This document shows positions 27,430 through 36,223 of a DNA stretch of 64,000 nucleotides, in pieces. The stretch's first letter is position 1. Every line of letters starts with the position of its first letter. A model generated the notes under the pieces. It did no database searches. It was given only the letters and a program-made list of their open reading frames with translations, and had not been told where the DNA came from. Where the stretch lies: the NCBI RefSeq assembly GCF_009796285.1, contig NZ_CP047020.1, positions 992,001-1,056,000 on the forward strand, written 5' to 3'. Source of the stretch: Streptomyces broussonetiae. GTDB taxonomy: Bacteria > Actinomycetota > Actinomycetes > Streptomycetales > Streptomycetaceae. A program made the position numbers and the translations under genes.

Positions 27430-28542
27430 TCAGGACGTTGGAATGGGCAGCGTCACTTCGAAGCGGCAGCCGCCGGGAATGTTGCGGACACTGGCCCGGC
27501 CCTGATGGGCCTCCACGATGCCGCGGACGATGGCCAGGCCGAGCCCCGCGCCGGCCGGGGGCGTGCGGGCGTCGGTGCCGCGCCAGCCGGTGTCGAAGAC
27601 TCGGGGAAGGTCCTCCTCGGGAATGCCGCCGCAGCCGTCGGTGACGGACAGGACCACCGCGTCGGCGGTGCGCGCGGCGGCGATCGCCACCGTGCCGTCG
27701 GCCGGGGTGCGGCGGATGGCGTTGACCAGGAGATTGCCGAGAACCCGGGTCATCTCCTTGGCGTCCACCTCCACCGGCACGGGCTCGACTCCGTCGCCCA
27801 CCAGCCGCACCCCGTGTTCCCGGGCGAGCGGGTCGGCTCCCGCCAGCGCGTCGCCGACGAGGTCGTAGAGCGAGATCCGGGCGGGGCTCAGCGGGAGGGT
27901 TCCCGCGTGGATGCGGGAGAGTTCGAAGAGGTCGCCGACCATGTCGTTGAGGCGCTCGACCTCGGTGCGGATCTGTTTGAGGTAGCGGTCGGGGTCGGCG
28001 GCCACACCGTCCTCCAACGCCTCCGACATGGCGCGCAGTCCGGCCAGCGGGGTGCGCAGGTCGTGGGAGATCCAGGCGACCAGCTCGCGCCGTGACTTCT
28101 CCAGCGCCCGCTCCCGCTCCCTCGACTCGGCGAGCCGTGCACTGGTGGCGGCCAGCTCCCGGCTGAGCGCGTCGAGTTCGGCGGTGGCCGGGACGCTCGG
28201 GGCGGCGAAGGCGCCGGCGTCGCCGAACGAGCGGGCGGCGTCGGCGAGTTCACGGCTGCGGGCGACGACCCAGCGCCCCAGGAGCAACGCGGTCGCCAGG
28301 GAGACCACGGCCGCCATCGCGACGACGGTGGTGACCACCGTGAGGTCGTGCGAGGACAGGAACATCGCCCAGGCCACGGCGAGCGTGCCGGCGAGCATCG
28401 CGCCCACACCGACCGCAGCGACGACGGCGACGGAGGCGGTGAGCGAGCGCCGTCGGATCAGGCGCAGCACGCCCGCTCCCGCCACCCCCGCGGCAGCGGC
28501 CCCGGCGAAGGCGTACAGGGCGATGAGGACAGTGGCACGCAT
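27430..28542 (-). CDS. Two-component sensor histidine kinase
   Basis: 370 residues. Two transmembrane segments bracket a very short outer loop (LIALYAFAGAAAAGVAGAGV; then GVGAMLAGTLAVAWAMFL and VVAMAAVVSLATALLLGRWV). A HAMP-like linker is followed by the H-box SHDLRTPLAGLRAM, the N-box LGNLLVNAIRRTP, then DGCGGIPEEDLPRVFD and GAGLGLAIVRGIV. The near-absence of an extracellular loop suggests sensing of membrane state or a partner protein. It starts 2 nt after the response-regulator stop, so the two are co-expressed. Confidence 0.93.
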   Translation of the reverse strand: MRATVLIALYAFAGAAAAGVAGAGVLRLIRRRSLTASVAVVAAVGVGAMLAGTLAVAWAMFLSSHDLTVVTTVVAMAAVVSLATALLLGRWVVARSRELADAARSFGDAGAFAAPSVPATAELDALSRELAATSARLAESRERERALEKSRRELVAWISHDLRTPLAGLRAMSEALEDGVAADPDRYLKQIRTEVERLNDMVGDLFELSRIHAGTLPLSPARISLYDLVGDALAGADPLAREHGVRLVGDGVEPVPVEVDAKEMTRVLGNLLVNAIRRTPADGTVAIAAARTADAVVLSVTDGCGGIPEEDLPRVFDTGWRGTDARTPPAGAGLGLAIVRGIVEAHQGRASVRNIPGGCRFEVTLPIPTS

Positions 28543-28544
28543 GG

Positions 28545-29276
<732 letters not shown>

Positions 29277-29380
29277 GCCTCCAGCCTCGCACCACCGGGT
29301 CGGCGACGTCGGGGCACCCGGTCCGGCGTCCGCGTTTCGTAAGGTCCGGGAGTCTGATTTGCCCGGTTGGCGTTCGTAGG

Positions 29381-30082
29381 GTGAAAACCGTGACGACCAC
29401 TTCCACAGACGTCGACGTGGTGCTGCCCTGTCTGGACGAGGCCGAGGCCCTGCCCTGGGTGCTCGGCCGGATCCCGGCCGGCTGGCGCGCCCTCGTCGTC
29501 GACAACGGTTCCACCGATGGCTCTCCCGACATCGCCCGCGCGCTCGGTGCGACGGTGGTGCACGAGCCGCGGCGCGGCTTCGGCGCCGCCTGCCACGCCG
29601 GGCTGACCGCGGCCACCGGCGACATCGTGTGCTTCTGCGACTGCGACGCCTCCCTCGATCCCACGCTGCTCGCACCCTTCGTACAGGAGGTCCGGGACGG
29701 CGCGGCCGATCTGGTGCTCGGCCGGCGCCGGCCGCAGGGGCGGGGTGCCTGGCCCGCGCACGCCCGGGCGGGCAATCTCGCGCTGTCCCGGATGCTGCGC
29801 CGGCGCACCGGGCTGCGCCTGCACGACCTGGGCCCGCTGCGCGCCGCGCGCCGCGAGGCACTGCTCGAGCTGGACCTCACCGACCGGCGCAGCGGCTACC
29901 CGCTGCAGATGGTCGTCCGCGCGGCCGACGCAGGCTGGCGCATCACCGAGCACGACGTGCCCTACCGGCCGCGCACCGGCGCCTCCAAGGTGACCGGCAC
30001 CTGGCGTGGCACCTGGCAGGCCGTGCGGGACATGAGCCGTGTGCTGGCCGAGGCCCCGGCCGAGAGGGGGCTCGTACGGTGA
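29381..30082 (+). CDS. Family 2 glycosyltransferase
   Basis: About 230 residues with a GT-A fold: nucleotide-binding strand VVLPCLDEAEALPWVLGRIP, then VVDNGSTDGSPDIARALGA and a DxD-like CDCDASLDP. The C-terminal region (RTGLRLHDLGPLRAARREAL, YPLQMVVRAADAGWRITEHD, PYRPRTGASKVTGT) matches dolichyl/polyprenyl-phosphate-type transferases, but no transmembrane segment is present. GTG 29381 or GTG 29390 may be the start; AGGGTGA suits the second. It opens a three-gene block whose stops and starts overlap by 4 nt. Confidence 0.9.
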   Translation: MKTVTTTSTDVDVVLPCLDEAEALPWVLGRIPAGWRALVVDNGSTDGSPDIARALGATVVHEPRRGFGAACHAGLTAATGDIVCFCDCDASLDPTLLAPFVQEVRDGAADLVLGRRRPQGRGAWPAHARAGNLALSRMLRRRTGLRLHDLGPLRAARREALLELDLTDRRSGYPLQMVVRAADAGWRITEHDVPYRPRTGASKVTGTWRGTWQAVRDMSRVLAEAPAERGLVR

Positions 30083-30696
30083 CCACGTTGCTCGTCATCG
30101 CCAAGGAACCGCTGCCGGGGCGGGTCAAGACCCGGCTGACCCCGCCGTTCACCCCGCAGGAGGCGGCACGCCTGGCCGAGGCGGCCCTCGCCGACACCCT
30201 GCTCGCGGTGGCGGCCACGCCGGCGACCCGGCGCGTCCTCGTCCTGGACGGCACGCCGGGCGACTGGCTGCCGCCGGGCTTCGAGGTGCTCCCGCAGTGC
30301 GCGGGCGGGCTCGACGAGCGGCTGGCGGACGCCTTCGCGCACTGCGAGGGCCCGGCACTGCTCATCGGCATGGACACCCCTCAGGTCACACCGGAACTGC
30401 TCACCGTGGACTTCGCGGGCTGCGACGCATGGTTCGGCCCGGCGCAGGACGGCGGCTTCTGGGCTTTGGGGCTCGCCGCGCCCGATCCCGCGCTGCTGCG
30501 GGGCGTGCCCATGTCGACGCCGCTGACCGGGGCCGTGCAGCGGGACCGCCTGGTCTGCGCCGGGCTGCGGGTGCGCGACCTGCCGCGGCTGCGGGACGTC
30601 GACACCGCCGACGACGCCCGCGCCGTCGCCGCGCTGGCCCCGCACGGACGGTTCGCGGCGCGGCTGGCCCGCTGTGCGCCGGTCGGCCAGCGATGA
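30079..30696 (+). CDS. DUF2064 / TIGR04282-type glycosyltransferase-like protein
   Basis: 205 residues. The start LLVIAKEPLPGRVKTRLTPP is the hallmark of the DUF2064 family, a small GT-A-like nucleotidyl or glycosyl transferase fold. LLIGMDTPQVTPELL and FGPAQDGGFWALGL follow as expected. In other bacteria this family is paired with, or fused to, a family 2 glycosyltransferase, as it is here. Its biochemical role is unsettled; an arsenosugar label exists in databases but nothing here points to arsenic. GTG 30079 overlaps the upstream stop, and its stop overlaps the methyltransferase ATG. Confidence 0.9.
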   Translation: MTTLLVIAKEPLPGRVKTRLTPPFTPQEAARLAEAALADTLLAVAATPATRRVLVLDGTPGDWLPPGFEVLPQCAGGLDERLADAFAHCEGPALLIGMDTPQVTPELLTVDFAGCDAWFGPAQDGGFWALGLAAPDPALLRGVPMSTPLTGAVQRDRLVCAGLRVRDLPRLRDVDTADDARAVAALAPHGRFAARLARCAPVGQR

Positions 30697-31442
30697 GCGG
30701 CTCGGTCGCCTGGGCCACCGCCGACCCCTACGCGGACGCCCTGCGCGCCGGCCGGGGCCCGCTGTTCCTGCGCCGCACCGACGGCTGGCTCCTGCCGCTG
30801 GAGGTGGAGCGCTGGTGCGGCCGGGCCGATCCCGTCGACCTGGCGGTGCTGGACCGCTGCGAGGGCGCGGTCCTGGACGTCGGCTGCGGGCCGGGCCGGC
30901 TGGTCGCGGAACTCGCCGCCCAGGGCCGTACCGTCCTCGGCGTCGACGTCAGCGAGGCCGCCGTGGAGCACACGGGACAGCTCGGCGGTACGGCGCTGCG
31001 CCGCTCCGTCTTCGAGCCGCTGCCCGGCGAGGGCCGTTGGGACACCGTGCTGCTCATGGACGGCAACATCGGCATCGGCGGGGACCCGGCCGCCCTGCTC
31101 GAGCGGGTGACCCGGCTGCTGCGCCCGGGCGGTCTGCTGATCGCCGAGACCGTACCGGGACACGTCGACGAGCGTGCCCGGGTCGAGGTGGTGGCCGGGG
31201 CCGCGACCACCGTGCGCGGCGCGGCCTTTCCCTGGGCGCGCCTCGGCACGCCCGCCCTGCTGCGCTACGCGCGCCGGGCGGGCTGGCGGCCGGTGGCTCA
31301 GTGGGAGGCCGGCGGCCGCTGCTTCGCCGCCCTGCGCAGCCGCAGCACCAGCAACAGGGCCGAGCCGCCGAACAGGACGGCGGTGATCAGCAGCCAGCGG
31401 GTGAGGAAGCCGTCCGGGGAGAGTCCGGTGGCCAGCCGGTAG
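30693..31442 (+). CDS. Class I SAM-dependent methyltransferase
   Basis: 249 residues. Motif I is AVLDVGCGPGRLVAELA, followed by VLGVDVSEAAVEH, then LLMDGNIGIGGDPAALLERV and RLLRPGGLLIAETVPGHVDE. The usual fold ends at about GGRCFAALR (near 31337). The last 35 residues (RSRSTSNRAEPPNRTAVISS and on) look like read-through into the antisense of the neighbour, so the stop codon seems to have been lost. ATG 30693 overlaps the DUF2064 stop. The substrate is unknown; with the glycosyltransferases it may modify a sugar or lipid intermediate. Confidence 0.88.
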   Translation: MSGSVAWATADPYADALRAGRGPLFLRRTDGWLLPLEVERWCGRADPVDLAVLDRCEGAVLDVGCGPGRLVAELAAQGRTVLGVDVSEAAVEHTGQLGGTALRRSVFEPLPGEGRWDTVLLMDGNIGIGGDPAALLERVTRLLRPGGLLIAETVPGHVDERARVEVVAGAATTVRGAAFPWARLGTPALLRYARRAGWRPVAQWEAGGRCFAALRSRSTSNRAEPPNRTAVISSQRVRKPSGESPVASR

Positions 31443-31786
31443 CGCTCGGCCGTCATCCCGCTGATCAGCGGGAACCACACGAGCAGAAGGAGCAGGGACA
31501 GCGCGGCGGGGACCCGTACGTACGGCGTCCGGCCGCGCCGCCCGGCCGCCCCGAGACGGCCGAGGACGAGCCGGTCCGCCAGCCCGTACAGCGGCACCAG
31601 GACGAGGTCGTGCAGCAGGGCCGCGCCGACGATCCACAGCGCCACCCCGAACCAGTCTCCGGTGAACAGCCGGATTCCGGCGTAGACGGCGAGCGTGAAC
31701 GAGCAGGCGAGCAGCAGCAGTTGGACGGGGCTGCCGAGGGGGATGCGGCGCGGCAGCACGGGGCGCGGCAGTACGGGTCGCGGCAT
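31298..31786 (-). CDS. Small membrane protein coupled to molybdopterin oxidoreductase
   Basis: 162 residues with about four transmembrane segments (VQLLLLACSFTLAVYAGIRL, FGVALWIVGAALLHDLVLVP, AALSLLLLLVWFPLISG, LLITAVLFGGSALLLVLRLR). ATG 31786 overlaps the stop of the oxidoreductase gene as ATGA, so the two are translationally coupled. The 3' end overlaps the convergent methyltransferase by 145 bp, although the folded parts of the two products overlap only by about 40 bp. No catalytic motif is seen; a role as membrane partner of the oxidoreductase is inferred from context. Confidence 0.85.
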   Translation of the reverse strand: MPRPVLPRPVLPRRIPLGSPVQLLLLACSFTLAVYAGIRLFTGDWFGVALWIVGAALLHDLVLVPLYGLADRLVLGRLGAAGRRGRTPYVRVPAALSLLLLLVWFPLISGMTAERYRLATGLSPDGFLTRWLLITAVLFGGSALLLVLRLRRAAKQRPPASH

Positions 31787-33018
31787 CACAGGTCTCCGAA
31801 GGTCAGCCGGGCCACCCATTTGGTGTTGAGCACGCCGGGTGCCGCGGGCACGATGATCCGCGCCGGGTGGCCGTGGTCGGGGGACAGTTCCTCGCCGTTG
31901 ACGGACAGGGCGAGCAGGGAGCGCCCGTCGGCCACCTGGTTGGCGCGCAGGGCAGCGCGGCGGAAGGCGCCGTGACGTTGCAGCGACTCCACGAGCACGT
32001 CCGGCGGATCGCCGTCGTACCCGACGAGCGCCGCGAGGTCGCGCAGCCGTACCCCGCGCCACCACTGGTCGGCGGTCGACCATCCCTCCACGCATGCGAT
32101 GGGCAACGACGAGCTGTGCAAGGGAAGTTGGAGCAGTTGGGTGCGGCTGAGCCGGACGGTGCCGGTCCGGCCGGTGACGACGAGGCGCCAGTTGTCCTCG
32201 TGGGTGTCGGCCTCGGTGATCCCGGCGTAGGCGGCGGTCTTGTTGATCTGGAAGCCGTTCGGGCCGCCGCCGGGATCGGCCGTGCCGTGCGGCGCCAGCA
32301 GGGCAGTGCGCCGGAAGGGGCCGCCCAGGGTCTGCCCGACCGTGGTCAGGAACAGCAGCAGGGAGCCGCCGCCGACCAGCCCGAGCGCGCCGCGCCGGGA
32401 GACGGTGGGCGCGTCCGGGCTCGGGGACTCCAGGTAGCTCCCCTCGCGCAGCCGGTGCCGCACGGCACGCACCGCGGTCGGGGTCTTGAGCACGGCGTGG
32501 GCCACGAACGCGGCGAAGAAGACCCAGGCGCCGTAGAAGTGCAGCGGGTAGAAGGAGCCGGGGAAGACGTAGTCCAGCTGGACGTTGAGCACCCCGGTCG
32601 TGAACTCGAACAGCCCGCCGCCGACCAGGAGCAGCAGCGAGATCCGTTCCAGCCCGTGCGTGACGGAGCGGACCGGCGGCAGTTCGAACAGCTTCGGCAC
32701 CACCGACCACAGTTTGGCCAGCAGCACCGGGATCAGGGTGATGCCGAGCGTGACGTGCAGGCCCTGGGTGAAGCGGTACAGCCACACCGGGCTCGCGGGC
32801 CAGGCGAAGAGGTAGAAGCCGAGGGCACCCTTGTCCGGCGTCATGTCGTTCACCCGGGACAGGCCCGGGTTGTAGGCGGCGTACGACACCAGGCCGGTCA
32901 CGAACAGCACGGTGACGCCGACCAGCAGGACGAGGCCGAGCACGGCGGTGAACCAGGTGCCGCGCAGCGGGCTGCGCCAGAAGCCTGGGGAGGTGGGAAG
33001 CCGAGGATGGTCGCGCAT
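31786..33018 (-). CDS. Membrane-anchored molybdopterin-dependent oxidoreductase (SUOX-type)
   Basis: 410 residues. The N-terminal part has four or five transmembrane helices of cytochrome-b561-like character (TWFTAVLGLVLLVGVTVLFV, SFYPLHFYGAWVFFAAFVAH). A twin-arginine-like SRRGALGLVGGGSLLLFLTT stretch follows, then a sulfite-oxidase-fold Mo-cofactor domain with the likely Mo-ligating Cys in LPIACVEGWSTADQWWRGV and the end region LNTKWVARLTFGDL. It probably moves electrons between a substrate on the outer side and the membrane. ATG 33018 (MRDHPRLPTSPGFW) is preferred; upstream in-frame starts lack coding character. Confidence 0.9.
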   Translation of the reverse strand: MRDHPRLPTSPGFWRSPLRGTWFTAVLGLVLLVGVTVLFVTGLVSYAAYNPGLSRVNDMTPDKGALGFYLFAWPASPVWLYRFTQGLHVTLGITLIPVLLAKLWSVVPKLFELPPVRSVTHGLERISLLLLVGGGLFEFTTGVLNVQLDYVFPGSFYPLHFYGAWVFFAAFVAHAVLKTPTAVRAVRHRLREGSYLESPSPDAPTVSRRGALGLVGGGSLLLFLTTVGQTLGGPFRRTALLAPHGTADPGGGPNGFQINKTAAYAGITEADTHEDNWRLVVTGRTGTVRLSRTQLLQLPLHSSSLPIACVEGWSTADQWWRGVRLRDLAALVGYDGDPPDVLVESLQRHGAFRRAALRANQVADGRSLLALSVNGEELSPDHGHPARIIVPAAPGVLNTKWVARLTFGDL

Positions 33019-33131
33019 GTCCCGACCGTAGGCAGGAAAAGGCCCGGAAAAGGGGATGCGACCCATGACGAAACACTGACGTCCGGCCCGGACGGCGGCC
33101 ACACGCCTGTGCTGCGGCCTAGCGTTCCCGT

Positions 33132-34517
33132 GTGATCCGCTTCCTCCACCGTGACCTGCGCCGCGATCTGTACGCCGTCCTCGCCGCCACCCTGCTCGTG
33201 ACGACGGCCGTCCTGGTCGGCCGGCACATCCAGGACACCCGCCACACCCTGTTCGTGCACTGGCCGCCGGTCTTCGCCGACTGGGACCCGCACATCGGCC
33301 CCGGCACTCCGGCGGCCCTGGCGGTGGCGGCGGCCACCGTGGCGTACGGCCCCGCCCTCGCCGCCCGGCTGCCCTGGCGGGCGCTGCTCGCGGCGGCCTG
33401 GGCGACGGCCCTGGCCTGGATCTTCTCCCTCGCGTGGATCGACGGCTGGCAGCGCGGCATCGCGGGAAGGCTGACCACGACCAACGAGTACCTGACGGTC
33501 ATCGGGCGCTTCCACGACATCCCGGCCACGCTGCGCGACTTCACCCACCACATCGTCGACGGCACCCCCCGCCCCTGGCCCGCGCACATCGCCGGGCATC
33601 CGCCGGCCGCCACGCTCACCTTCGTCCTGCTGGACCGGATCGGCCTGCACGGGGGCGGCTGGGCGGGCCTGTTCGTCATCGTCGTCGCGGCGACGGGGTG
33701 CGTGGCCGTGCTGACCGGCCTGCGTGCGCTGACCGACGAGAAGCTCGCGCGCCGGGCCGCTCCGTTCCTGGTCCTGGCCCCGGCCGCCGTGTGGCAGGGC
33801 GTCTCCGCGGACGGCTACTTCGCCGCCGTCGCCGCCTGGTCCGTGGCCCTGCTCGCGCTGGCCGTCACGCGCCGCTCCCTGTGGTGCGCGGCGGCCTCGG
33901 GCCTGTTGTTCGGGCTCACCTGCTACCTCTCCTACGGCCTCACGCTCTTCGCCCTGATCGGCGCGGCGGTGCTCGTGCTCGGCCGCGCCGGACTCCGCGA
34001 GCGCCCCGCCCTGATCCTGCCCCTGCTCGCCGGACTCGCCGTGGTCCCGGTGGTGTTCGCACTCGCCGGGTTCAACTGGTGGCAGGCCTACCACCTGCTC
34101 ATCACGCGCTACTACCAGGGCGTGGGCGGCACTCGCCCCTACGGCTACTGGGTGTGGGCCAACCTGGCCTGTACCGCGATCATCACCGGACCGGCCACGG
34201 CGGCGGGCCTGCGCCGCACGGCCGGCGCACTGTTCCGCGGCCGTGCCCCCCGGACCGCCCGGCCCGCCCGGCCCGCCCGGCCCGCCCGGCCCGCCGCGGC
34301 TCATACCCGCCTCGCGTTCCTCGTGACGGCCGCCCTGCTCGCCCTGTTGATCGCCGATCTTTCCGGCATGAGCAAGGCGGAGACGGAACGCATCTGGCTG
34401 CCGTTCGCCCTGTGGCTGCTCCCGGCCTGCGCCCTGCTGCCCCGCCCCCGCGCCTGGCTGACCGCCCAGGCCGTGCTTGCCCTGCTGCTCAACCACCTTT
34501 TGTTCACGGGCTGGTGA
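33132..34517 (+). CDS. Polytopic membrane protein, GT-C glycosyltransferase-like
   Basis: 461 residues with roughly ten hydrophobic helices. The first extracytoplasmic loop contains acidic residues (FADWDPHIGPG), and a later loop (TTTNEYLTVIGRFHDIPATL, HIVDGTPRPWPAHIAGHPPA) resembles the periplasmic region of GT-C mannosyltransferases, where polyprenyl-phosphate sugars are used. I do not recognise the exact family. An Ala-Arg-Pro tandem stretch lies in a loop near residue 380. GTG 33132 begins VIRFLHRDLRRDLY. It is divergent from the oxidoreductase gene. The nearby family 2 transferase makes a cell-envelope glycan pathway plausible. Confidence 0.82.
   Translation: MIRFLHRDLRRDLYAVLAATLLVTTAVLVGRHIQDTRHTLFVHWPPVFADWDPHIGPGTPAALAVAAATVAYGPALAARLPWRALLAAAWATALAWIFSLAWIDGWQRGIAGRLTTTNEYLTVIGRFHDIPATLRDFTHHIVDGTPRPWPAHIAGHPPAATLTFVLLDRIGLHGGGWAGLFVIVVAATGCVAVLTGLRALTDEKLARRAAPFLVLAPAAVWQGVSADGYFAAVAAWSVALLALAVTRRSLWCAAASGLLFGLTCYLSYGLTLFALIGAAVLVLGRAGLRERPALILPLLAGLAVVPVVFALAGFNWWQAYHLLITRYYQGVGGTRPYGYWVWANLACTAIITGPATAAGLRRTAGALFRGRAPRTARPARPARPARPAAAHTRLAFLVTAALLALLIADLSGMSKAETERIWLPFALWLLPACALLPRPRAWLTAQAVLALLLNHLLFTGW
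34250..34296 (+). repeat. 9-bp tandem repeat encoding (Ala-Arg-Pro)n
   Basis: The unit CCGCCCGGC is repeated about four to five times in a row within the membrane protein gene and encodes Ala-Arg-Pro triplets. Slippage would stay in frame and only change a loop length. Confidence 0.7.
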
Positions 34518-34577
34518 CGGACGATCAGGTCCGTGGCGGCGTTCGTCCAGCTCCGCCCGTACCAGCGGGTTGTTCCC

Positions 34578-36065
34578 TCACCTCGCCGGCGCGGTGATCT
34601 CCCGCTTGAGGATCTTGCCGCTCGGGCCCATCGGCAGGGCGTCCGTCAGCCAGAGCCGCCGGGGGTACTTGTAGGCGGCCACCCGGTCCCGGACGAACTG
34701 CTGCAACTCCTCGGTGTCCGCCCGGGCTCCCGGACGCAGCACCACCGCGGCCGCCACCTCCTCGCCGAGCCGCTCGTCGGGCACGCCGAGAACCGCGGCG
34801 AGGGCCACGGCCGGGTGCTCGTGCAGGACCTCCTCGATCTCGCGCGGGTAGACGTTGTAGCCGCCGCGGATGATCAGGTCCTTCTTCCGGTCGACGATGT
34901 ACAGGTAGCCGTCCTCGTCCCGGCGGCCGAGATCGCCGGTGCGCAGCCAGCCGTCGGGGATGGCGGCGGCCGTGTCCTCGGGGCGGTTCCAGTACTCCTT
35001 CATCACGTTCGGCCCGCGCACGGCCAGTTCGCCGACCTCGCCCGGTGCGACGTCCCGGCCGGTCTCGTCGAGCAGCCGGACCTCGACGTCACGGACGGGG
35101 GTGCCGATGGAGCCCGGCTTGCGCGGGCGGTCGGGGTGGTTGAAGGAGACGACCGGGCTGGTCTCGGACATGCCGAAGCCCTCCAGCACCATGCAGCCGA
35201 AGCGCCGCTCGAACCCGTGCAGCACCTCCACCGGCAGGGAGGCGCCGCCCGAGACGCACATGCGCAGGCTGGACACGTCGACGGGGCCCGGGTGCTGCAG
35301 GAGTGCGGCGTACATGGTGGGCACGCCCTCGAAGACGGTGGCCCGGTCGCGTGCGACGGCGTCGAGCACCGCGCCCGGCTCGAAGCGCGGGACGAGGGTG
35401 AGCGAGGCTCCGCTGCGGACGGCCACGTTCATCGTGCAGGTCTGCCCGAAGATGTGGAACAGCGGCAGACAGCCGACGATCACGTCCTCGGAGGTCAGCC
35501 GCTGCACCTCGGTGACGTTGACCTCGGTGTTGTGGCGCAGCCCGGCGTGGGTGAGCGCGGCGCCCTTGGGATGTCCGGTGGTGCCCGAGGTGTAGAGCAG
35601 TACGGCGATGTCGTCACCGGCGACGGTGGTCACCTCGTACTGCGGCTCCAGGCGCGCCAGTTCGGCGGCGAAGGCGGCGGGTTCGACCGCGAGGCGCCGT
35701 ACCCCGGCGGCACTCGCGCCCGCCGCGCCCTCGCCGGGGGCCCGGTGCCACTCGAAGAGCAGGACGGCCCCGGAGTCCTTCAGGTGGTAGGCGGTCTCCC
35801 GCTCCTTCAGCAGCGGGTTCAGCGGCACCACGATGCCACCGGCACGCAGGACCGCGTAGTACAGGACGACGAACTCGGGCACGTTCGGGAGCATCAGCGC
35901 GACCCGGTCGCCGGTGCGCAGTCCCTCGGTGCGCAGCAGGGCGGCCGCCTGGGCGCTCAGCCGGTCCAGCTCGGCGTAGCTGGTCGTCGCCGCGCCGAGG
36001 CGCAGTGCCGGGTGGTCGGGCAGGCGTCGCGCCGTGTCCACCAGAAAGTCCGCCAGATTGGCCAT
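34578..36065 (-). CDS. Long-chain-fatty-acid-type CoA ligase
   Basis: 495 residues of the ANL adenylate-forming superfamily. The P-loop-like A3 motif VLLYTSGTTGHPKGAALTH, the A5 region VLEGFGMSETSPVVSFNHPD, the A7-A8 hinge GYLYIVDRKKDLIIRGGYNV and the catalytic Lys in GPSGKILKREI are all present, so the enzyme should be active. ATG 36065 is fixed by GAGGAGG in the 5' leader. Chain length of the substrate cannot be read from sequence. It is divergent from a PucR-type regulator with a palindrome between them, suggesting substrate-responsive control. Confidence 0.94.
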   Translation of the reverse strand: MANLADFLVDTARRLPDHPALRLGAATTSYAELDRLSAQAAALLRTEGLRTGDRVALMLPNVPEFVVLYYAVLRAGGIVVPLNPLLKERETAYHLKDSGAVLLFEWHRAPGEGAAGASAAGVRRLAVEPAAFAAELARLEPQYEVTTVAGDDIAVLLYTSGTTGHPKGAALTHAGLRHNTEVNVTEVQRLTSEDVIVGCLPLFHIFGQTCTMNVAVRSGASLTLVPRFEPGAVLDAVARDRATVFEGVPTMYAALLQHPGPVDVSSLRMCVSGGASLPVEVLHGFERRFGCMVLEGFGMSETSPVVSFNHPDRPRKPGSIGTPVRDVEVRLLDETGRDVAPGEVGELAVRGPNVMKEYWNRPEDTAAAIPDGWLRTGDLGRRDEDGYLYIVDRKKDLIIRGGYNVYPREIEEVLHEHPAVALAAVLGVPDERLGEEVAAAVVLRPGARADTEELQQFVRDRVAAYKYPRRLWLTDALPMGPSGKILKREITAPAR

Positions 36066-36184
36066 GATGCCTCCTCGCATCCCTGCTCCCGGCGCCCACG
36101 GGTCCCGCCGCCGACGCTCCCGGCATGGTCGCCCGCACGCTGAGGGCCGTCCATGGCCGCACCCACAGTCCGTACCCGTCTCAG

Positions 36185-36200
36185 TTGTTCCCGGGAACAA
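36185..36200. promoter_or_regulatory. 16-bp perfect palindrome, likely operator
   Basis: TTGTTCCCGGGAACAA, a perfect palindrome, lies between the divergent CoA ligase and PucR-type genes, 24 nt before the regulator ATG. Its position fits an operator for the regulator acting on itself and on the ligase; this is inference from symmetry and location. Confidence 0.6.
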
Positions 36201-36223
36201 TCAGGCCGTCGTACGCTGCGGAC

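Noticed and set aside
29979-30696. Arsenosugar biosynthesis for the GT2/DUF2064 pair
   Set aside because: The family label exists, but no arsenic methylation, transport or resistance genes are in the window, so the pathway name is not supported.
31786-33076. A 592-codon minus-strand frame continuing upstream of the small membrane protein
   Set aside because: Only its last 162 codons are protein-like; the upstream part is an out-of-frame reading of the molybdopterin oxidoreductase.
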